Source of the DNA: Novosphingobium cyanobacteriorum
GTDB lineage: Bacteria > Pseudomonadota > Alphaproteobacteria > Sphingomonadales > Sphingomonadaceae
Length of the DNA: 64,000 bases
NCBI RefSeq assembly: GCF_029436685.1
Contig: NZ_JAROCY010000010.1
Location: 1 to 64,000, forward strand
Direction of reading: 5' to 3'
Shown: positions 42,853 through 52,086 of the stretch, piece after piece
Layout of the letters: each line of letters begins with the position of its first letter
Position numbering within the stretch: position 1 is the stretch's first letter
The notes under the pieces: generated by a model
The model's database searches: none
Told to the model about the DNA's origin: nothing
Seen by the model: the letters and a program-made list of their open reading frames with translations, nothing else
Translations under genes and position numbers: made by a program

Positions 42853-43881
42853 ATGAACCGCCGCGCCTTCACGGCTACAATCGCCTTGGCACTGGCCGCC
42901 GGCCCGCTTCTCGCAGGCTGCTCCGGCAAGCCGTCGAACCCCAACGCGGTCGAGCTCACCAATGTTTCCTATGATCCCACGCGGGAACTCTATCAGGCCA
43001 TCAACCCGGCCTTCGCCGCATTCTGGAAGCAGAAGACCGGCAAGGACGTGACCTTCCGCATGAGCCATGGCGGATCGGGCAAGCAGAGCCGCGCGATCAT
43101 CGACGGGCTGGATGCAGACGTCGCCACGCTGGCGCTGGGGTATGACATCGATGCAATCGCATCGAAGGCCAAGCTGCTGCCTGCCGACTGGCAGAAGGCG
43201 CTGCCCGACAATTCCTCGCCCTATACCAGCACCATCGTGTTCCTTGTGCGCAAGGGCAATCCCAAGGGGATCAAGGACTGGGCCGATCTCGTCCGTCCAG
43301 GCGTGGAGGTGATCACCCCCAATCCCAAGACCAGCGGCGGCGCGCGGTGGAATTTCCTTGCCGCCTGGGCCTATGGCAAGAAGGCTGGCGGCTCTGACGC
43401 GGCTGCCGAAGACTTCGTGCGCAAGCTCTATGGCAACGTGCCGGTGCTCGATAGCGGCGCCCGCGGGGCCACCACCACCTTCGTCGAACGCGGCATCGGC
43501 GATGTGCTGATCTCGTGGGAAAACGAGGCCTTCCTCGCCGAAAAGGAGCTGGGCAAGGGCAAGTTCGAGATCGTGGCGCCCTCGCTGTCGATCCTCGCGG
43601 AACCGCCCGTGGCCGTGATCACCGAGAACGCCAAGAAGCACGGCACCACCGAAGTGGCCGACGCCTACCTGCGCTATCTCTACACGCCCGAAGCGCAGAC
43701 CGCGATCGCCCACGCCTTCTATCGCCCGCGCGACCCCAAGGTGGCGGAACAGTTCAAGAGCCAGTTCCCGGCGATCCCGATGGTCACTGTTGACAAGGAC
43801 TTCGGCGGCTGGGGCCGCGCGCAGAAGACCTATTTCGATGAAGGCGGCGTCTTCGACCGCATCTACACGCCGAAGAAGTAA
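42853..43881 (+). CDS. sbp: Sulfate ABC transporter substrate-binding protein
   Basis: 342 residues. The N-terminus [20 protein letters not shown] ends in AGC, a lipobox, so the protein is probably tethered to the membrane facing the periplasm. The mature part has the Sbp/CysP pattern: [52 protein letters not shown] and [19 protein letters not shown]. It binds sulfate or thiosulfate and delivers it to CysTWA. ATG 42853 follows GGGAG. It is the first gene of a sulfate import operon. Confidence 0.94.
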   Translation: MNRRAFTATIALALAAGPLLAGCSGKPSNPNAVELTNVSYDPTRELYQAINPAFAAFWKQKTGKDVTFRMSHGGSGKQSRAIIDGLDADVATLALGYDIDAIASKAKLLPADWQKALPDNSSPYTSTIVFLVRKGNPKGIKDWADLVRPGVEVITPNPKTSGGARWNFLAAWAYGKKAGGSDAAAEDFVRKLYGNVPVLDSGARGATTTFVERGIGDVLISWENEAFLAEKELGKGKFEIVAPSLSILAEPPVAVITENAKKHGTTEVADAYLRYLYTPEAQTAIAHAFYRPRDPKVAEQFKSQFPAIPMVTVDKDFGGWGRAQKTYFDEGGVFDRIYTPKK

Positions 43882-43911
43882 CCCGCACTCGTTTCGAGCA
43901 GGCCACTGCAG

Positions 43912-44763
43912 ATGTCTTCAACTTCCCTCACCGCAGGGCGCTGGCGCAGGCCGTCGGTGCTGCCCGGCTTCGGGCTGACCTTCGGGTTCAGCCTCGCCTG
44001 GCTCACCCTGATCGTGCTGATCCCGCTGGCCACGATCTTCCTCAAGGCCGCCGGCATGGGCTGGTCGCAGTTCGTGGACGTGGGCTTCAGCCCGCGCGCC
44101 ATCGCGGCCTATCGCCTAAGCTTCGGCACCGCCGCTGCCGCCGGCCTTGTCAACGCGGTGTTCGGCCTGCTCGTTGCTTGGGTGCTGGTGCGCTATTCGT
44201 TCCCGGGTCAGCGCGTGATCTCGGCGCTGGTGGATCTGCCCTTCGCGCTGCCCACCGCCGTGGCGGGCATTGCGTTGACGGCGCTCTATGCGCCCACCGG
44301 CTGGGTCGGCCAGTATCTCGATCCGCTGGGCATCAAGGTCGCCTTCACCCCCATCGGCATCACCATCGCCCTGGTCTTCATCGGCCTGCCTTTCGTCGTC
44401 CGCTCGGTCGAACCCGTGCTGGCAGACCTGGGCAAGGATGTTGAGGAAGCCGCGGCAACGCTCGGCGCCACGCGGTCGCAGACCTTCTCCCGCGTGATCC
44501 TGCCCGCCATCGGCCCGGCGCTGCTCACCGGCTTCGCCATGGCCTTTGCCCGCGGGGTGGGGGAATATGGCTCGGTCATCTTCATCTCGGGCAACATGCC
44601 CGGAAAGACCGAAATCGCCCCACTGCTGATCGTCACACAGCTGGAACAGTATGCCTATGAAGGCGCCACCGCCATCGCCACGGTGATGATGCTGGCTTCG
44701 TTCTCCATCCTGCTGCTGATCAACCTGATCCAGGCGCAGGGCCGCAAGAGGATGGGGGCATGA
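43912..44763 (+). CDS. cysT: Sulfate ABC transporter permease CysT
   Basis: A 283-residue inner-membrane permease with six predicted transmembrane segments. The family features are LPGFGLTFGFSLAWLTLIVL near the start, and the coupling-loop EAA region DVEEAAATLGATRSQTFSRV. The C-terminal part GEYGSVIFISGNMPGKTEIA is characteristic of CysT. It forms the channel with CysW. The gene follows sbp by 30 bp and overlaps cysW by 4 nt (ATGA), so translation is coupled. Confidence 0.95.
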   Translation: MSSTSLTAGRWRRPSVLPGFGLTFGFSLAWLTLIVLIPLATIFLKAAGMGWSQFVDVGFSPRAIAAYRLSFGTAAAAGLVNAVFGLLVAWVLVRYSFPGQRVISALVDLPFALPTAVAGIALTALYAPTGWVGQYLDPLGIKVAFTPIGITIALVFIGLPFVVRSVEPVLADLGKDVEEAAATLGATRSQTFSRVILPAIGPALLTGFAMAFARGVGEYGSVIFISGNMPGKTEIAPLLIVTQLEQYAYEGATAIATVMMLASFSILLLINLIQAQGRKRMGA

Positions 44764-45596
44764 CGATGCGCGCCACCACCGAAGGCTTCGCCACGCGGCT
44801 CGTGCTGATCACGGTTGCCATGCTGTTCCTGGGCTTCTTCCTGCTGCTGCCGCTGGTGGCGGTGTTCAGCGAAGCCTTGAAGCAGGGGATCGGCGGCTTC
44901 ATCGAACATGTTGATACGCCCGATGCCTGGGCCGCGATCAGGCTCACCCTGCTGATCGCCGCGATCAGCGTGCCGCTCAACATCGTCTTCGGCATTGCCG
45001 CCAGCTGGGCGATCACCAAGTTCAGCTTTCCGGGCAAGAGCCTGCTGATCACGCTGATCGACCTGCCGTTCTCGGTCTCGCCGGTCGTCTCGGGGCTCAT
45101 CTTCGTGCTGCTGTTCGGCGCCAACGGCCTGTTCGGTGCGTGGCTGGCAGAGCATGACCTGAAGATCATCTTCGCGGTGCCGGGCATCGTGCTGGCCACG
45201 GTGTTCATCACCTTTCCCTTCGTGGCGCGCGAACTGATCCCGCTGATGATGGAACAGGGCAAGGATGACGAGGAAGCCGCGCTCTCGCTTGGCGCCTCGG
45301 GCTGGCAGACCTTCTGGCATGTGACCCTGCCCAACATCCGCTGGGGCCTGCTCTATGGCGTGCTGCTGTGCAACGCCCGGGCGATGGGGGAATTCGGCGC
45401 GGTCTCGGTCGTCTCCGGCCACATCCGGGGGGAGACCAACACCATGCCGCTGCATGTCGAGATCCTCTACAACGAATACGACTTCGTCGGCGCCTTCGCC
45501 GTGGCCTCGCTGCTTGCCTGCCTCGCGCTGGTGACGCTGGTGGCCAAGAGCGTGCTGGAATGGCGCTTCGACCTCCATGGGGGAGCAAAGCATTGA
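44760..45596 (+). CDS. cysW: Sulfate ABC transporter permease CysW
   Basis: A 278-residue inner-membrane permease, six transmembrane segments. The EAA loop is [20 protein letters not shown] and the C-terminal [19 protein letters not shown] motif identifies CysW. It pairs with CysT to form the sulfate channel. Overlaps of 4 nt at both ends (ATGA with cysT, TTGA with cysA) show tight operon packing. Confidence 0.95.
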   Translation: MTMRATTEGFATRLVLITVAMLFLGFFLLLPLVAVFSEALKQGIGGFIEHVDTPDAWAAIRLTLLIAAISVPLNIVFGIAASWAITKFSFPGKSLLITLIDLPFSVSPVVSGLIFVLLFGANGLFGAWLAEHDLKIIFAVPGIVLATVFITFPFVARELIPLMMEQGKDDEEAALSLGASGWQTFWHVTLPNIRWGLLYGVLLCNARAMGEFGAVSVVSGHIRGETNTMPLHVEILYNEYDFVGAFAVASLLACLALVTLVAKSVLEWRFDLHGGAKH

Positions 45597-46546
45597 TCCG
45601 CGTCCAGAACATCACCAAGCGCTTTGGCGACTACGCCGCGCTGCATGGTATCGACCTGGAGATCCAGGACGGTGAATTCATCGCGCTGCTCGGCCCCTCC
45701 GGTTCTGGCAAGACGACCCTGCTGCGCATCATCGCCGGCCTGGAATTCCAGGACAGCGGCGAGGTGTTCTTCAATGGCGAGGACGTTTCGCAGCGCAAGG
45801 TGGCGGACCGCCAGGTCGGCTTCGTGTTCCAGCAGTATGCGCTGTTCCGGCACATGACCGTGGCGGAAAACGTGGCCTTCGGCCTCAGCGTAAAGAGCCG
45901 CCGCGAGCGCCCTTCGAAGGCGGAAATCCGCGCCCGCGCCGATGAACTGCTGCGCCTCGTCCAGCTTGAAGGGCTGGGCAAGCGCTATCCCGGCCAGCTG
46001 TCCGGCGGCCAGCGGCAGCGCGTGGCGCTGGCGCGGGCGCTGGCGATCGAGCCCAAGCTGCTGCTGCTGGACGAACCCTTCGGCGCGCTGGACGCCAAGG
46101 TGCGCAAGGACCTGCGCCGCTGGCTGCGCGATCTGCACAAGCAGATGGGCCTGACCTCGATCTTCGTCACACATGATCAGGAAGAGGCGCTGGAGCTGGC
46201 CGACCGGGTGGTGGTGATGGACCACGGCAGGATCGAGCAGATCGGCCGCCCGGAAGAGATCTACATGGACCCGGCAACGCCGTTCGTCTCGCATTTCGTG
46301 GGCGAAACCAATCGCTTGGCCGGCCCTTCAGGCGGCGAAATCCACTTCCGCCCGCATGATGTGGAGCTGGTGGCCGAAGGGGGGCAGGCGGTGCTGGTGG
46401 ACAATGTATTCCGCAAGGGCGGGTTCTGGCGCGTGGAAGGCGTTGCCGGGGACGCGCTTGTTGAAATCGACGTGGACGCCGCGTTGCCGGCGCCGGCGGT
46501 GGGAGAGACCTTGCGCTTTGCGCCCACCCGCCAGCGCCAGTTTTGA
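45593..46546 (+). CDS. cysA: Sulfate/thiosulfate ABC transporter ATP-binding protein CysA
   Basis: A 317-residue ATPase that powers sulfate import. Walker A is [13 protein letters not shown] (residues about 35-47), the ABC signature is [17 protein letters not shown], Walker B is [12 protein letters not shown], and [16 protein letters not shown] contains the switch His. The C-terminal about 80 residues are a shortened TOBE-like regulatory domain, compared with the usual about 340-350 residues. The start is the TTG at 45593, which overlaps the cysW stop codon and has GGGGGAG upstream; the longer open frame upstream is read across cysW. Confidence 0.94.
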   Translation: MIRVQNITKRFGDYAALHGIDLEIQDGEFIALLGPSGSGKTTLLRIIAGLEFQDSGEVFFNGEDVSQRKVADRQVGFVFQQYALFRHMTVAENVAFGLSVKSRRERPSKAEIRARADELLRLVQLEGLGKRYPGQLSGGQRQRVALARALAIEPKLLLLDEPFGALDAKVRKDLRRWLRDLHKQMGLTSIFVTHDQEEALELADRVVVMDHGRIEQIGRPEEIYMDPATPFVSHFVGETNRLAGPSGGEIHFRPHDVELVAEGGQAVLVDNVFRKGGFWRVEGVAGDALVEIDVDAALPAPAVGETLRFAPTRQRQF

Positions 46547-46582
46547 ACGATGAAGGAGCATATGTTTCAAGGAGTTAGACCG

Positions 46583-46756
46583 ATGAGCGAAAATCAGGGC
46601 GCGCGCAGCGATGCCGAGCGCCATCTTGAAGAAAGCCTGGCCAGCGTGCGCGAAGCCCTTTCGGGCCTGCGCTACGGCAACGTTTCGCTGACCATTCATG
46701 AAGGCCGCGTCGTGCAGATCGACGTGACCGAGAAGAAGCGGCTCAAGCCGAATTGA
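46583..46756 (+). CDS. yezD: YezD family protein (DUF2292)
   Basis: 57 residues, starting at ATG 46583 with AAGGAG correctly spaced. The stretch VREALSGLRYGNVSLTIHEG then RVVQIDVTEKKRL is the DUF2292 signature. These small proteins occur next to sulfur assimilation or transport genes; the exact role is unknown. Its place 36 bp after cysA makes it the last gene of the sulfate operon. The TGA stop codon is the first codon of repeat copy C. Confidence 0.88.
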   Translation: MSENQGARSDAERHLEESLASVREALSGLRYGNVSLTIHEGRVVQIDVTEKKRLKPN

Positions 46757-46820
46757 CGTAAGTTGAGAACGACTGAGAGGGGGTTGAGACGGACTGAGAC
46801 CGACTGAACCGCCCCTGAGA
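46754..46820 (+). repeat. Stop-codon-anchored 10/11-bp periodic repeat, copy C
   Basis: Begins at the yezD stop codon as TGACGTAAG, then TTGAGAACGA, CTGAGAGGGGG, TTGAGACGGA, CTGAGACCGA, CTGAACCGCCC and CTGAGA. Six YTGAGA-like units in 10 or 11 bp steps, with the fifth degenerate. It lies between the sulfate operon and the TonB-dependent receptor. Confidence 0.85.
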
Positions 46821-46903
46821 CGACATTTTTCAGACCATAAACACCGTTCACACTGCCAACCGGACCACTGGAGGCGTCGTGACTCAATCCATGAGGATCA
46901 CCG

Positions 46904-49384
46904 ATGACTTTCACCGTCCGCCTGCTTGGCGGCGCGGCGCCGCTGGCGCTGCTGGCCGCTGCCAATCCCGCTTTTGCCGCTGCCGACGTCACGCCGGCTG
47001 CCGCTGACCAGACCACTTCGGCCGGCACCGGCCAGAGTGACAACGACACCATCGTCGTCACCGCCCGCCGCCGCGCCGAAACCGCGCAGGACGTGCCGCT
47101 GGCGATCTCGGTCGTCGGTGGCGATCACATCGACAACACCGGCGCGTTCAACGTTGGCCGCCTGCAGCAGCTGACCCCGACGCTGCAGTTCACCAGCACC
47201 AACCCGCGCAACACCTCGGTCAACATCCGCGGCATCGGTGCGCCGATCGGCCTGACCAACGACGGCATCGAACAGGGCGTGGGCATCTATGTGGACGACG
47301 TCTACATGGCGCGCGTGGCAAGCAGCACGTTCGACTTCCTGGACGTGAAGCAGATCGAAGTGCTGCGCGGGCCGCAGGGCACGCTTTATGGCAAGAACAC
47401 CACGGCGGGCGCGATCAACATCACCAGCCGCCAGCCGACCTTCGACTTCGAAGGGCGTGCCGAGGCGAGCGTGGGCAACCTGGGCTTCACCCAGTTCAAG
47501 GCCGCGGTTTCCGGCCCGCTGAGCGAGACGGTGGCGGTGCGCGTGGCGGGATCGCTGACCAATCGCAACGGCACCCTGCTGAACGCCTTCAACGGCCACA
47601 AGGTGAACGAGCAGGACAACCTGGGCCTGCGCGCGCAGGTGCTGTTCAAGCCGAGCAGCAGCGTGGAAGTGACGCTGGCCGGTGATTTCAGCCGCCAGAA
47701 CCCGGAATGCTGCGCGCAGCTTTATGTCCGCACCGGCGCAACCCAGCGCCCGCTGGCCCGCCAGTATGACGCACTGGCCGCGGCGCAGGGCTATGTCGTG
47801 CCGAGCACCAACCCCTATGACCGCATCACCGACGTGGACGCGACGCTGCGCGCCAAGAACCAGATCGGCGGCGTTTCGCTGCGGGTGAAGGCGGAAACCG
47901 GGCTCGGCACCTTCACGTCGATCACCGCATGGCGCACCTGGGACTGGGACCCTTCGAACGACCGTGACTTCATCGGCCTGCCGATCACCACGAAGAGCAA
48001 CAACCCTTCGAAGCAGGACCAGTACACCCAGGAATTCCGCCTTTCCGGCGAGAAGGGCAAGCTGGGCTATGTGCTGGGCGCGTTCGGTTTCTATCAGAAG
48101 ATCCAGACCAACGGCATCCAGCAGCAGGGTTCGGCCGCCAGCAAGTGGCTGATCAACCCGACGAACCCGCTGTCGAACGTTCCTGCGGTGCTGGACGGCC
48201 TGACCGCGAACAACGATATCCGCTTCACCAACACCAGCGCCGCTCTGTTCGGCAAGTTGACGTGGAAGGTGGCCGATGGGTTCTCGATCCAGCCCGGTTT
48301 CCGCCTGAACTACGACAAGAAGAACGGCGACTACAACTCGGTGGTCACCGACGGTCAGGGCAACCTGGTGGTGTTCGAGGTCGATTCCACGGGCAAGAGC
48401 CTGAACAGCAACGAGGAGAAGGCGCAGCTCGCCGTGCTGGCCCCGCAGGCGTTCATCGCCAAGTTCAGCGACTGGAACTTCTCGTACGACGTGACCGCAT
48501 CGTACGACGTGACGCCCGACATCCACCTCTATGCAACCTATGCCAAGAGCTTCAAGACCGGCGGCATCAACCTGAACGGCGTGCCGGCGGATACCGCGGG
48601 CGTGCCGCTGCTGGCCCTCGCCACCGTGAAGCCGGAATCGGTCAATCACTATGAAGCGGGCATCAAGACCCAGTTCCTTGACCGGAAGGCCACGTTCAAC
48701 GTGGCGATCTTCCGCACCGAGATCGGCAACTATCAGGCGCAGGTTTCCAACTACACCGTGGGTGCGCTGCGTGGCTACCTGGCCAATGCCGACAAGGCGC
48801 GCACGCAGGGCGTGGAAGTGGACTGGTCCTATCGCCCGAGCGAGCGCTTCAACGTCTATGGCAACGGCGCCTTCACCGATGCGACCTATCGCAAGTTCAC
48901 CAACGCACCGTGCCCGCCCGAGCTTTCCGGCGGCAGCCAGCCGGTGGACGCCAACGGCAACCTGACCGCGACGCCGAGCGCGCCAGGCACGCCGGGCGTC
49001 AGCCCGCTTTCGTGCGACATTTCGGGCCAGCGCCTGCCCGGCGTTTCACGCTGGTCGGCCTCGTTCGGGGCCGAGGCGAACCTGCCGGTGAACCTGCTGG
49101 GCAAGGACGGGCAGGTCTACCTGGGCTTTGACGGCAACTACCGCTCGTCGTGGTCGTCCAACCCGTCGCCTTCGGCCTACACCTGGGTGAAGGGCTATGC
49201 GCTGAGCAACTTCCGCCTTGGCGTGCGCAGCGATGCCGGGTTCGACATCTTTGGCTGGGTGCGCAACGCCTTTGACGTGAACTATATTGACCAGCTTTCG
49301 GTCGCATCGGGCAACACCGGCCTGATCGTGGGCAACGTGGGCGACCCGCGCACCTGGGGCGCCACGGTGAAGCTGACGTTCTGA
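46904..49384 (+). CDS. TonB-dependent receptor
   Basis: An 826-residue outer-membrane receptor. A signal peptide ends near residue 26 (LLAAANPAFAAAD). The plug domain begins with DTIVVTARRRAETAQDVPLA, which doubles as the TonB-box region, and contains FLDVKQIEVLRGPQGTLYGK and NTTAGAINITSRQP. The beta-barrel ends in the aromatic terminus ATVKLTF. It imports an energised substrate; the ligand is unknown. Location after the sulfate operon invites a role with sulfated or sulfonated compounds, but the repeat and 147-bp gap argue for separate transcription. The ATG at 46904 has AGGA upstream. Confidence 0.95.
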   Translation: MTFTVRLLGGAAPLALLAAANPAFAAADVTPAAADQTTSAGTGQSDNDTIVVTARRRAETAQDVPLAISVVGGDHIDNTGAFNVGRLQQLTPTLQFTSTNPRNTSVNIRGIGAPIGLTNDGIEQGVGIYVDDVYMARVASSTFDFLDVKQIEVLRGPQGTLYGKNTTAGAINITSRQPTFDFEGRAEASVGNLGFTQFKAAVSGPLSETVAVRVAGSLTNRNGTLLNAFNGHKVNEQDNLGLRAQVLFKPSSSVEVTLAGDFSRQNPECCAQLYVRTGATQRPLARQYDALAAAQGYVVPSTNPYDRITDVDATLRAKNQIGGVSLRVKAETGLGTFTSITAWRTWDWDPSNDRDFIGLPITTKSNNPSKQDQYTQEFRLSGEKGKLGYVLGAFGFYQKIQTNGIQQQGSAASKWLINPTNPLSNVPAVLDGLTANNDIRFTNTSAALFGKLTWKVADGFSIQPGFRLNYDKKNGDYNSVVTDGQGNLVVFEVDSTGKSLNSNEEKAQLAVLAPQAFIAKFSDWNFSYDVTASYDVTPDIHLYATYAKSFKTGGINLNGVPADTAGVPLLALATVKPESVNHYEAGIKTQFLDRKATFNVAIFRTEIGNYQAQVSNYTVGALRGYLANADKARTQGVEVDWSYRPSERFNVYGNGAFTDATYRKFTNAPCPPELSGGSQPVDANGNLTATPSAPGTPGVSPLSCDISGQRLPGVSRWSASFGAEANLPVNLLGKDGQVYLGFDGNYRSSWSSNPSPSAYTWVKGYALSNFRLGVRSDAGFDIFGWVRNAFDVNYIDQLSVASGNTGLIVGNVGDPRTWGATVKLTF

Positions 49385-49391
49385 TCCGGAT

Positions 49392-49424
49392 GCCGGCCAG
49401 CGGGTTTCATACGCGCTGGTCGGC
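49392..49424 (+). terminator. Hairpin after the TonB-dependent receptor gene
   Basis: GCCGGCCAGCG (49392-49402) pairs with CGCTGGTCGGC (49414-49424) with one wobble, 7 bp after the stop codon. No T-tract follows, so it may slow or protect the mRNA end more than terminate. Confidence 0.5.
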
Positions 49425-49452
49425 ACCAACCACCGGATTGGAGACGTTTTTG

Positions 49453-49520
49453 CATGAAGGCCCTTGGACCCGCCAACGCCACTGATATGGTGATGGCTGG
49501 GGACGACAGGGGCCTTCATG
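49453..49520 (+). promoter_or_regulatory. Inverted repeat pairing the 5' leader with the start codon region
   Basis: CATGAAGGCCC (49453-49463) is exactly complementary to GGGCCTTCATG (49510-49520). The right arm includes part of the Shine-Dalgarno region (AGGGG at 49508-49512) and the ATG at 49518. In mRNA this would form an 11-bp stem with a 46-nt loop, which could hide the start. Confidence 0.45.
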
Positions 49521-51170
49521 TTGCTTTCAAGATTCTGGTTGGCCCTTTGCGCATTGGTGCTTGTGCTCGGGGTGCCGGTTCCCGCACGGGCTGCCTGGCT
49601 TCAGGCATCGAGTGCGCACTTCGTGGTCTATACCAACGACAACGAAAAGAATGTGCGTGCTTTCTCGGAACAGCTTGAGCGTTACCACACGGCGATCGCG
49701 CTGCTTACATCGAGCGAGACGAACGTTCCCAGCCCATCGAACCGGCTGACTGTTTACGTTGTCCGAAACGAGAATGAGGTCCGCAAGCTATATGGTGAGG
49801 ATAATCCTTTCCTGGGAGGGTTCTACTTGCCGCGAGCAGGGGGCTCGATCGCCATTGTATCGCGTGTGAAGGCAGCAGGACGCGACCTGGACTGGTCGAT
49901 GATCGCACTTTTGCACGAATATGCGCACCATTTCATCATATCATCGAGCGCCTATGGAATGCCGCGCTGGTATTCCGAGGGTGGTGCCGAGTTCTTCGCC
50001 TCAAGCCGGTTCAATGCCGATGGCTCGGTCGAACTGGGGCGCCCGGCCGCGCATCGAGGCAATGAGTTGTTTCTGGCGAGAGACGTCACGGCGGAAGAAC
50101 TGCTTGACCCGGCAGCGTACGAGAAGCGCCGGACGCGGGGCTATGACGCCTTTTATGGCAAGTCGTGGCTGCTCTTTCACTACCTGACCTTCAGCAAACC
50201 CCGCGCCGGGCAGCTGACGAATTATCTCCATCTGATCGCCAAGGGCAAATCGCAGCGCGAAGCGGCACTGGAAGCCTTTGGCGATTTCAAGATCCTGGAC
50301 AGGGAGCTTGATACCTACCTGCTCAAGAACCGTTGGAACTTCCTGACATTGGCGGGATCGGCGATCCGCATAGGCGCCATAGACATTCGCGCGGTAAGTG
50401 CGGGGCAGGCTGAGATGATGCCTGTTCAGATCCGGTCACGCCGTGGCGTGACAACGGAGCAAGCCAGGAAGCTGCTGGTTGATGCCCGCGAGATTGCGGC
50501 CCGTTTTCCCCGCGATCCGGCCGCGCTGACGGCGCTGGCCGAGGCAGAGCACGATGCAGGTAACGACAAGGAGGCCGTTGCCGCGGCGGATGCGGCGATC
50601 GCGCTCGATCCGATGCAGGCCAACGCCTATGTCCAGAAGGGGCTATCCCTGTTCAGGCTGGCCGAAGACGCACCGGATCGGGATTCGGCCTTCAACAATG
50701 CGGTAAAGCCTTTTGTCGCACTCAACCGGATCGAGAATGACCATCCGCTGCCGCTGTTCTATTTCTATCAAAGCTTCAGCAAGCGGGGGCGGACCCCGAC
50801 CGACCTTGCATACCAGGGCCTTGTCCGTGCGCTGGAATTGGCGCCCTTCGATACGTCGCTTCGCATGACGCTGGCGATGGAGCAGATGCGGCGTCATCTG
50901 ATGCCCCAGGCGCGAGAGACCCTGTTGCCAGTAGCGTTCTATCCCCATGGGGGCAAACTCGCCCTGGCGGCACAACGGTTGGTGGCGAAGATCGATGCCA
51001 GCCCCAAGTGGGACGGCACCGCTGCCGAACTGGTGATGAGTACCCCAGTTGGCGGAGACGAAGGCCAAACGGATGCGCCCGATCCTGCAGCGGCAGCGGG
51101 AGCACAGCCCGGGGGCGGGGGTGGCAAGCCCGCCGACAGTGACCTGCCGGCCGAGCCTGCGCAACCCTGA
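49518..51170 (+). CDS. Exported zinc-metallopeptidase-like protein (HExxH) with TPR-like region
   Basis: 550 residues. Signal peptide near 1-25 (LALCALVLVLGVPVPARAAW). Residues 30-330 resemble a DUF1570/peptidase-MA fold: HEYAHHF gives His133-Glu134-His137, and WYSEGGAEFFASS supplies a third ligand Glu154, so the gluzincin site is complete. Residues about 330-500 are TPR-like (LTALAEAEHDAGNDKEAVAA and AIALDPMQANAYVQKGLS). The C-terminal tail is low-complexity Gly/Ala/Pro. It is probably a periplasmic or surface protein. Whether the peptidase site is active is not known. The start sits in an inverted repeat. Confidence 0.85.
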   Translation: MLLSRFWLALCALVLVLGVPVPARAAWLQASSAHFVVYTNDNEKNVRAFSEQLERYHTAIALLTSSETNVPSPSNRLTVYVVRNENEVRKLYGEDNPFLGGFYLPRAGGSIAIVSRVKAAGRDLDWSMIALLHEYAHHFIISSSAYGMPRWYSEGGAEFFASSRFNADGSVELGRPAAHRGNELFLARDVTAEELLDPAAYEKRRTRGYDAFYGKSWLLFHYLTFSKPRAGQLTNYLHLIAKGKSQREAALEAFGDFKILDRELDTYLLKNRWNFLTLAGSAIRIGAIDIRAVSAGQAEMMPVQIRSRRGVTTEQARKLLVDAREIAARFPRDPAALTALAEAEHDAGNDKEAVAAADAAIALDPMQANAYVQKGLSLFRLAEDAPDRDSAFNNAVKPFVALNRIENDHPLPLFYFYQSFSKRGRTPTDLAYQGLVRALELAPFDTSLRMTLAMEQMRRHLMPQARETLLPVAFYPHGGKLALAAQRLVAKIDASPKWDGTAAELVMSTPVGGDEGQTDAPDPAAAAGAQPGGGGGKPADSDLPAEPAQP

Positions 51171-51172
51171 GC

Positions 51173-52006
51173 TCAATTGTTGCCGTCAATGAAATCGCCC
51201 AGCGCGCCGAGGACTGAACCTTCGCCGCGGTTCTGGCCGCCACCGCGCGCGGCTGCGGCCATGCGGCCGGCGAGGCGGGCGAAGGGCAGGGACTGGATCC
51301 ATACCTTGCCGGGGCCGGTCAGGCGGGCGAAAAACAGGCCTTCGCCGCCGAACAGCACGCTCTTCACCCCGCCTGCGGTGACGAGGTCGAAGTCCACGGA
51401 CGGGGTATAGGCGGCCAGGCAGCCGGTATCGACGTGGAGCTGTTCACCCGGCGCAAGCGTGCGTTCCACCAGCGTGCCGCCCATCTGCACGAAGACCCAG
51501 CCATCGCCATCCAGCTTCTGCATGATGAAGCCTTCGCCGCCGAACAGGCCGGTCATCACCTTGCGCTGGAAGGCGATGCCGATGGACACGCCGCGCGCGG
51601 CGGCGAGGAAGCTGTCTTTCTGGCAGATCAGCGTGCCGCCGATGTCGGACAGCTTGATCGGCAGGATCGAGCCGGGGGTGGGGGAGGCGAAGGCGACGCG
51701 GGCCTTGCCGCTGCCGCGATGGGTGAAGACGGTGGTGAACAGGCTCTCGCCGGTGACCAGCCGCTTGCCCGCGCCCAGCAGCTTGCCCATGAAGCCGCCG
51801 TCCTGTCCGCCCGAACCATCACCGAACACGGTGGTCATTTCGATGGTGGCGTCCTTCCACACGAAGGCGCCGGCTTCGGCCACGGCGCTTTCGCCCGGAT
51901 CGAGTTCGATCTCGACGAACTGGAGCTCCTGCCCCTTGATCTCGAAGTCTATGTCGTCGGCCACGCCGGCGCTGCGCGCGTGGTGCCAGGGGCTGTTCGG
52001 TGCCAT
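51173..52006 (-). CDS. AIM24 / TIGR00266 family protein
   Basis: A 277-residue beta-rich protein of the TIGR00266 / AIM24 type. IKGQELQFVEIELDPGESAV leads into AGAFVWKDATIEMTTVFGDG; later the LFGGEGFIMQKLDGDGWVFV and VLFGGEGLFFARLTGPGKVWI repeats of the GGEG motif are diagnostic. The function is unknown; a mitochondrial relative affects membrane organisation. It is convergent with the HExxH gene and ends 2 bp from that gene's stop codon. Confidence 0.9.
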   Translation of the reverse strand: MAPNSPWHHARSAGVADDIDFEIKGQELQFVEIELDPGESAVAEAGAFVWKDATIEMTTVFGDGSGGQDGGFMGKLLGAGKRLVTGESLFTTVFTHRGSGKARVAFASPTPGSILPIKLSDIGGTLICQKDSFLAAARGVSIGIAFQRKVMTGLFGGEGFIMQKLDGDGWVFVQMGGTLVERTLAPGEQLHVDTGCLAAYTPSVDFDLVTAGGVKSVLFGGEGLFFARLTGPGKVWIQSLPFARLAGRMAAAARGGGQNRGEGSVLGALGDFIDGNN

Positions 52007-52086
52007 CGGAGGTCCTCCCGTGAAGTGGTTGCGGGAGGCAATGTAGCGCCTTGAATGTTAAAGCACAGTGGCGGCTGGTCGATCGA

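Noticed and set aside
49454-49678. A 74-codon leader ORF overlapping the HExxH gene
   Set aside because: It lacks a good ribosome-binding site and overlaps most of the signal peptide in another frame; it is noted only as a side effect of the inverted repeat.
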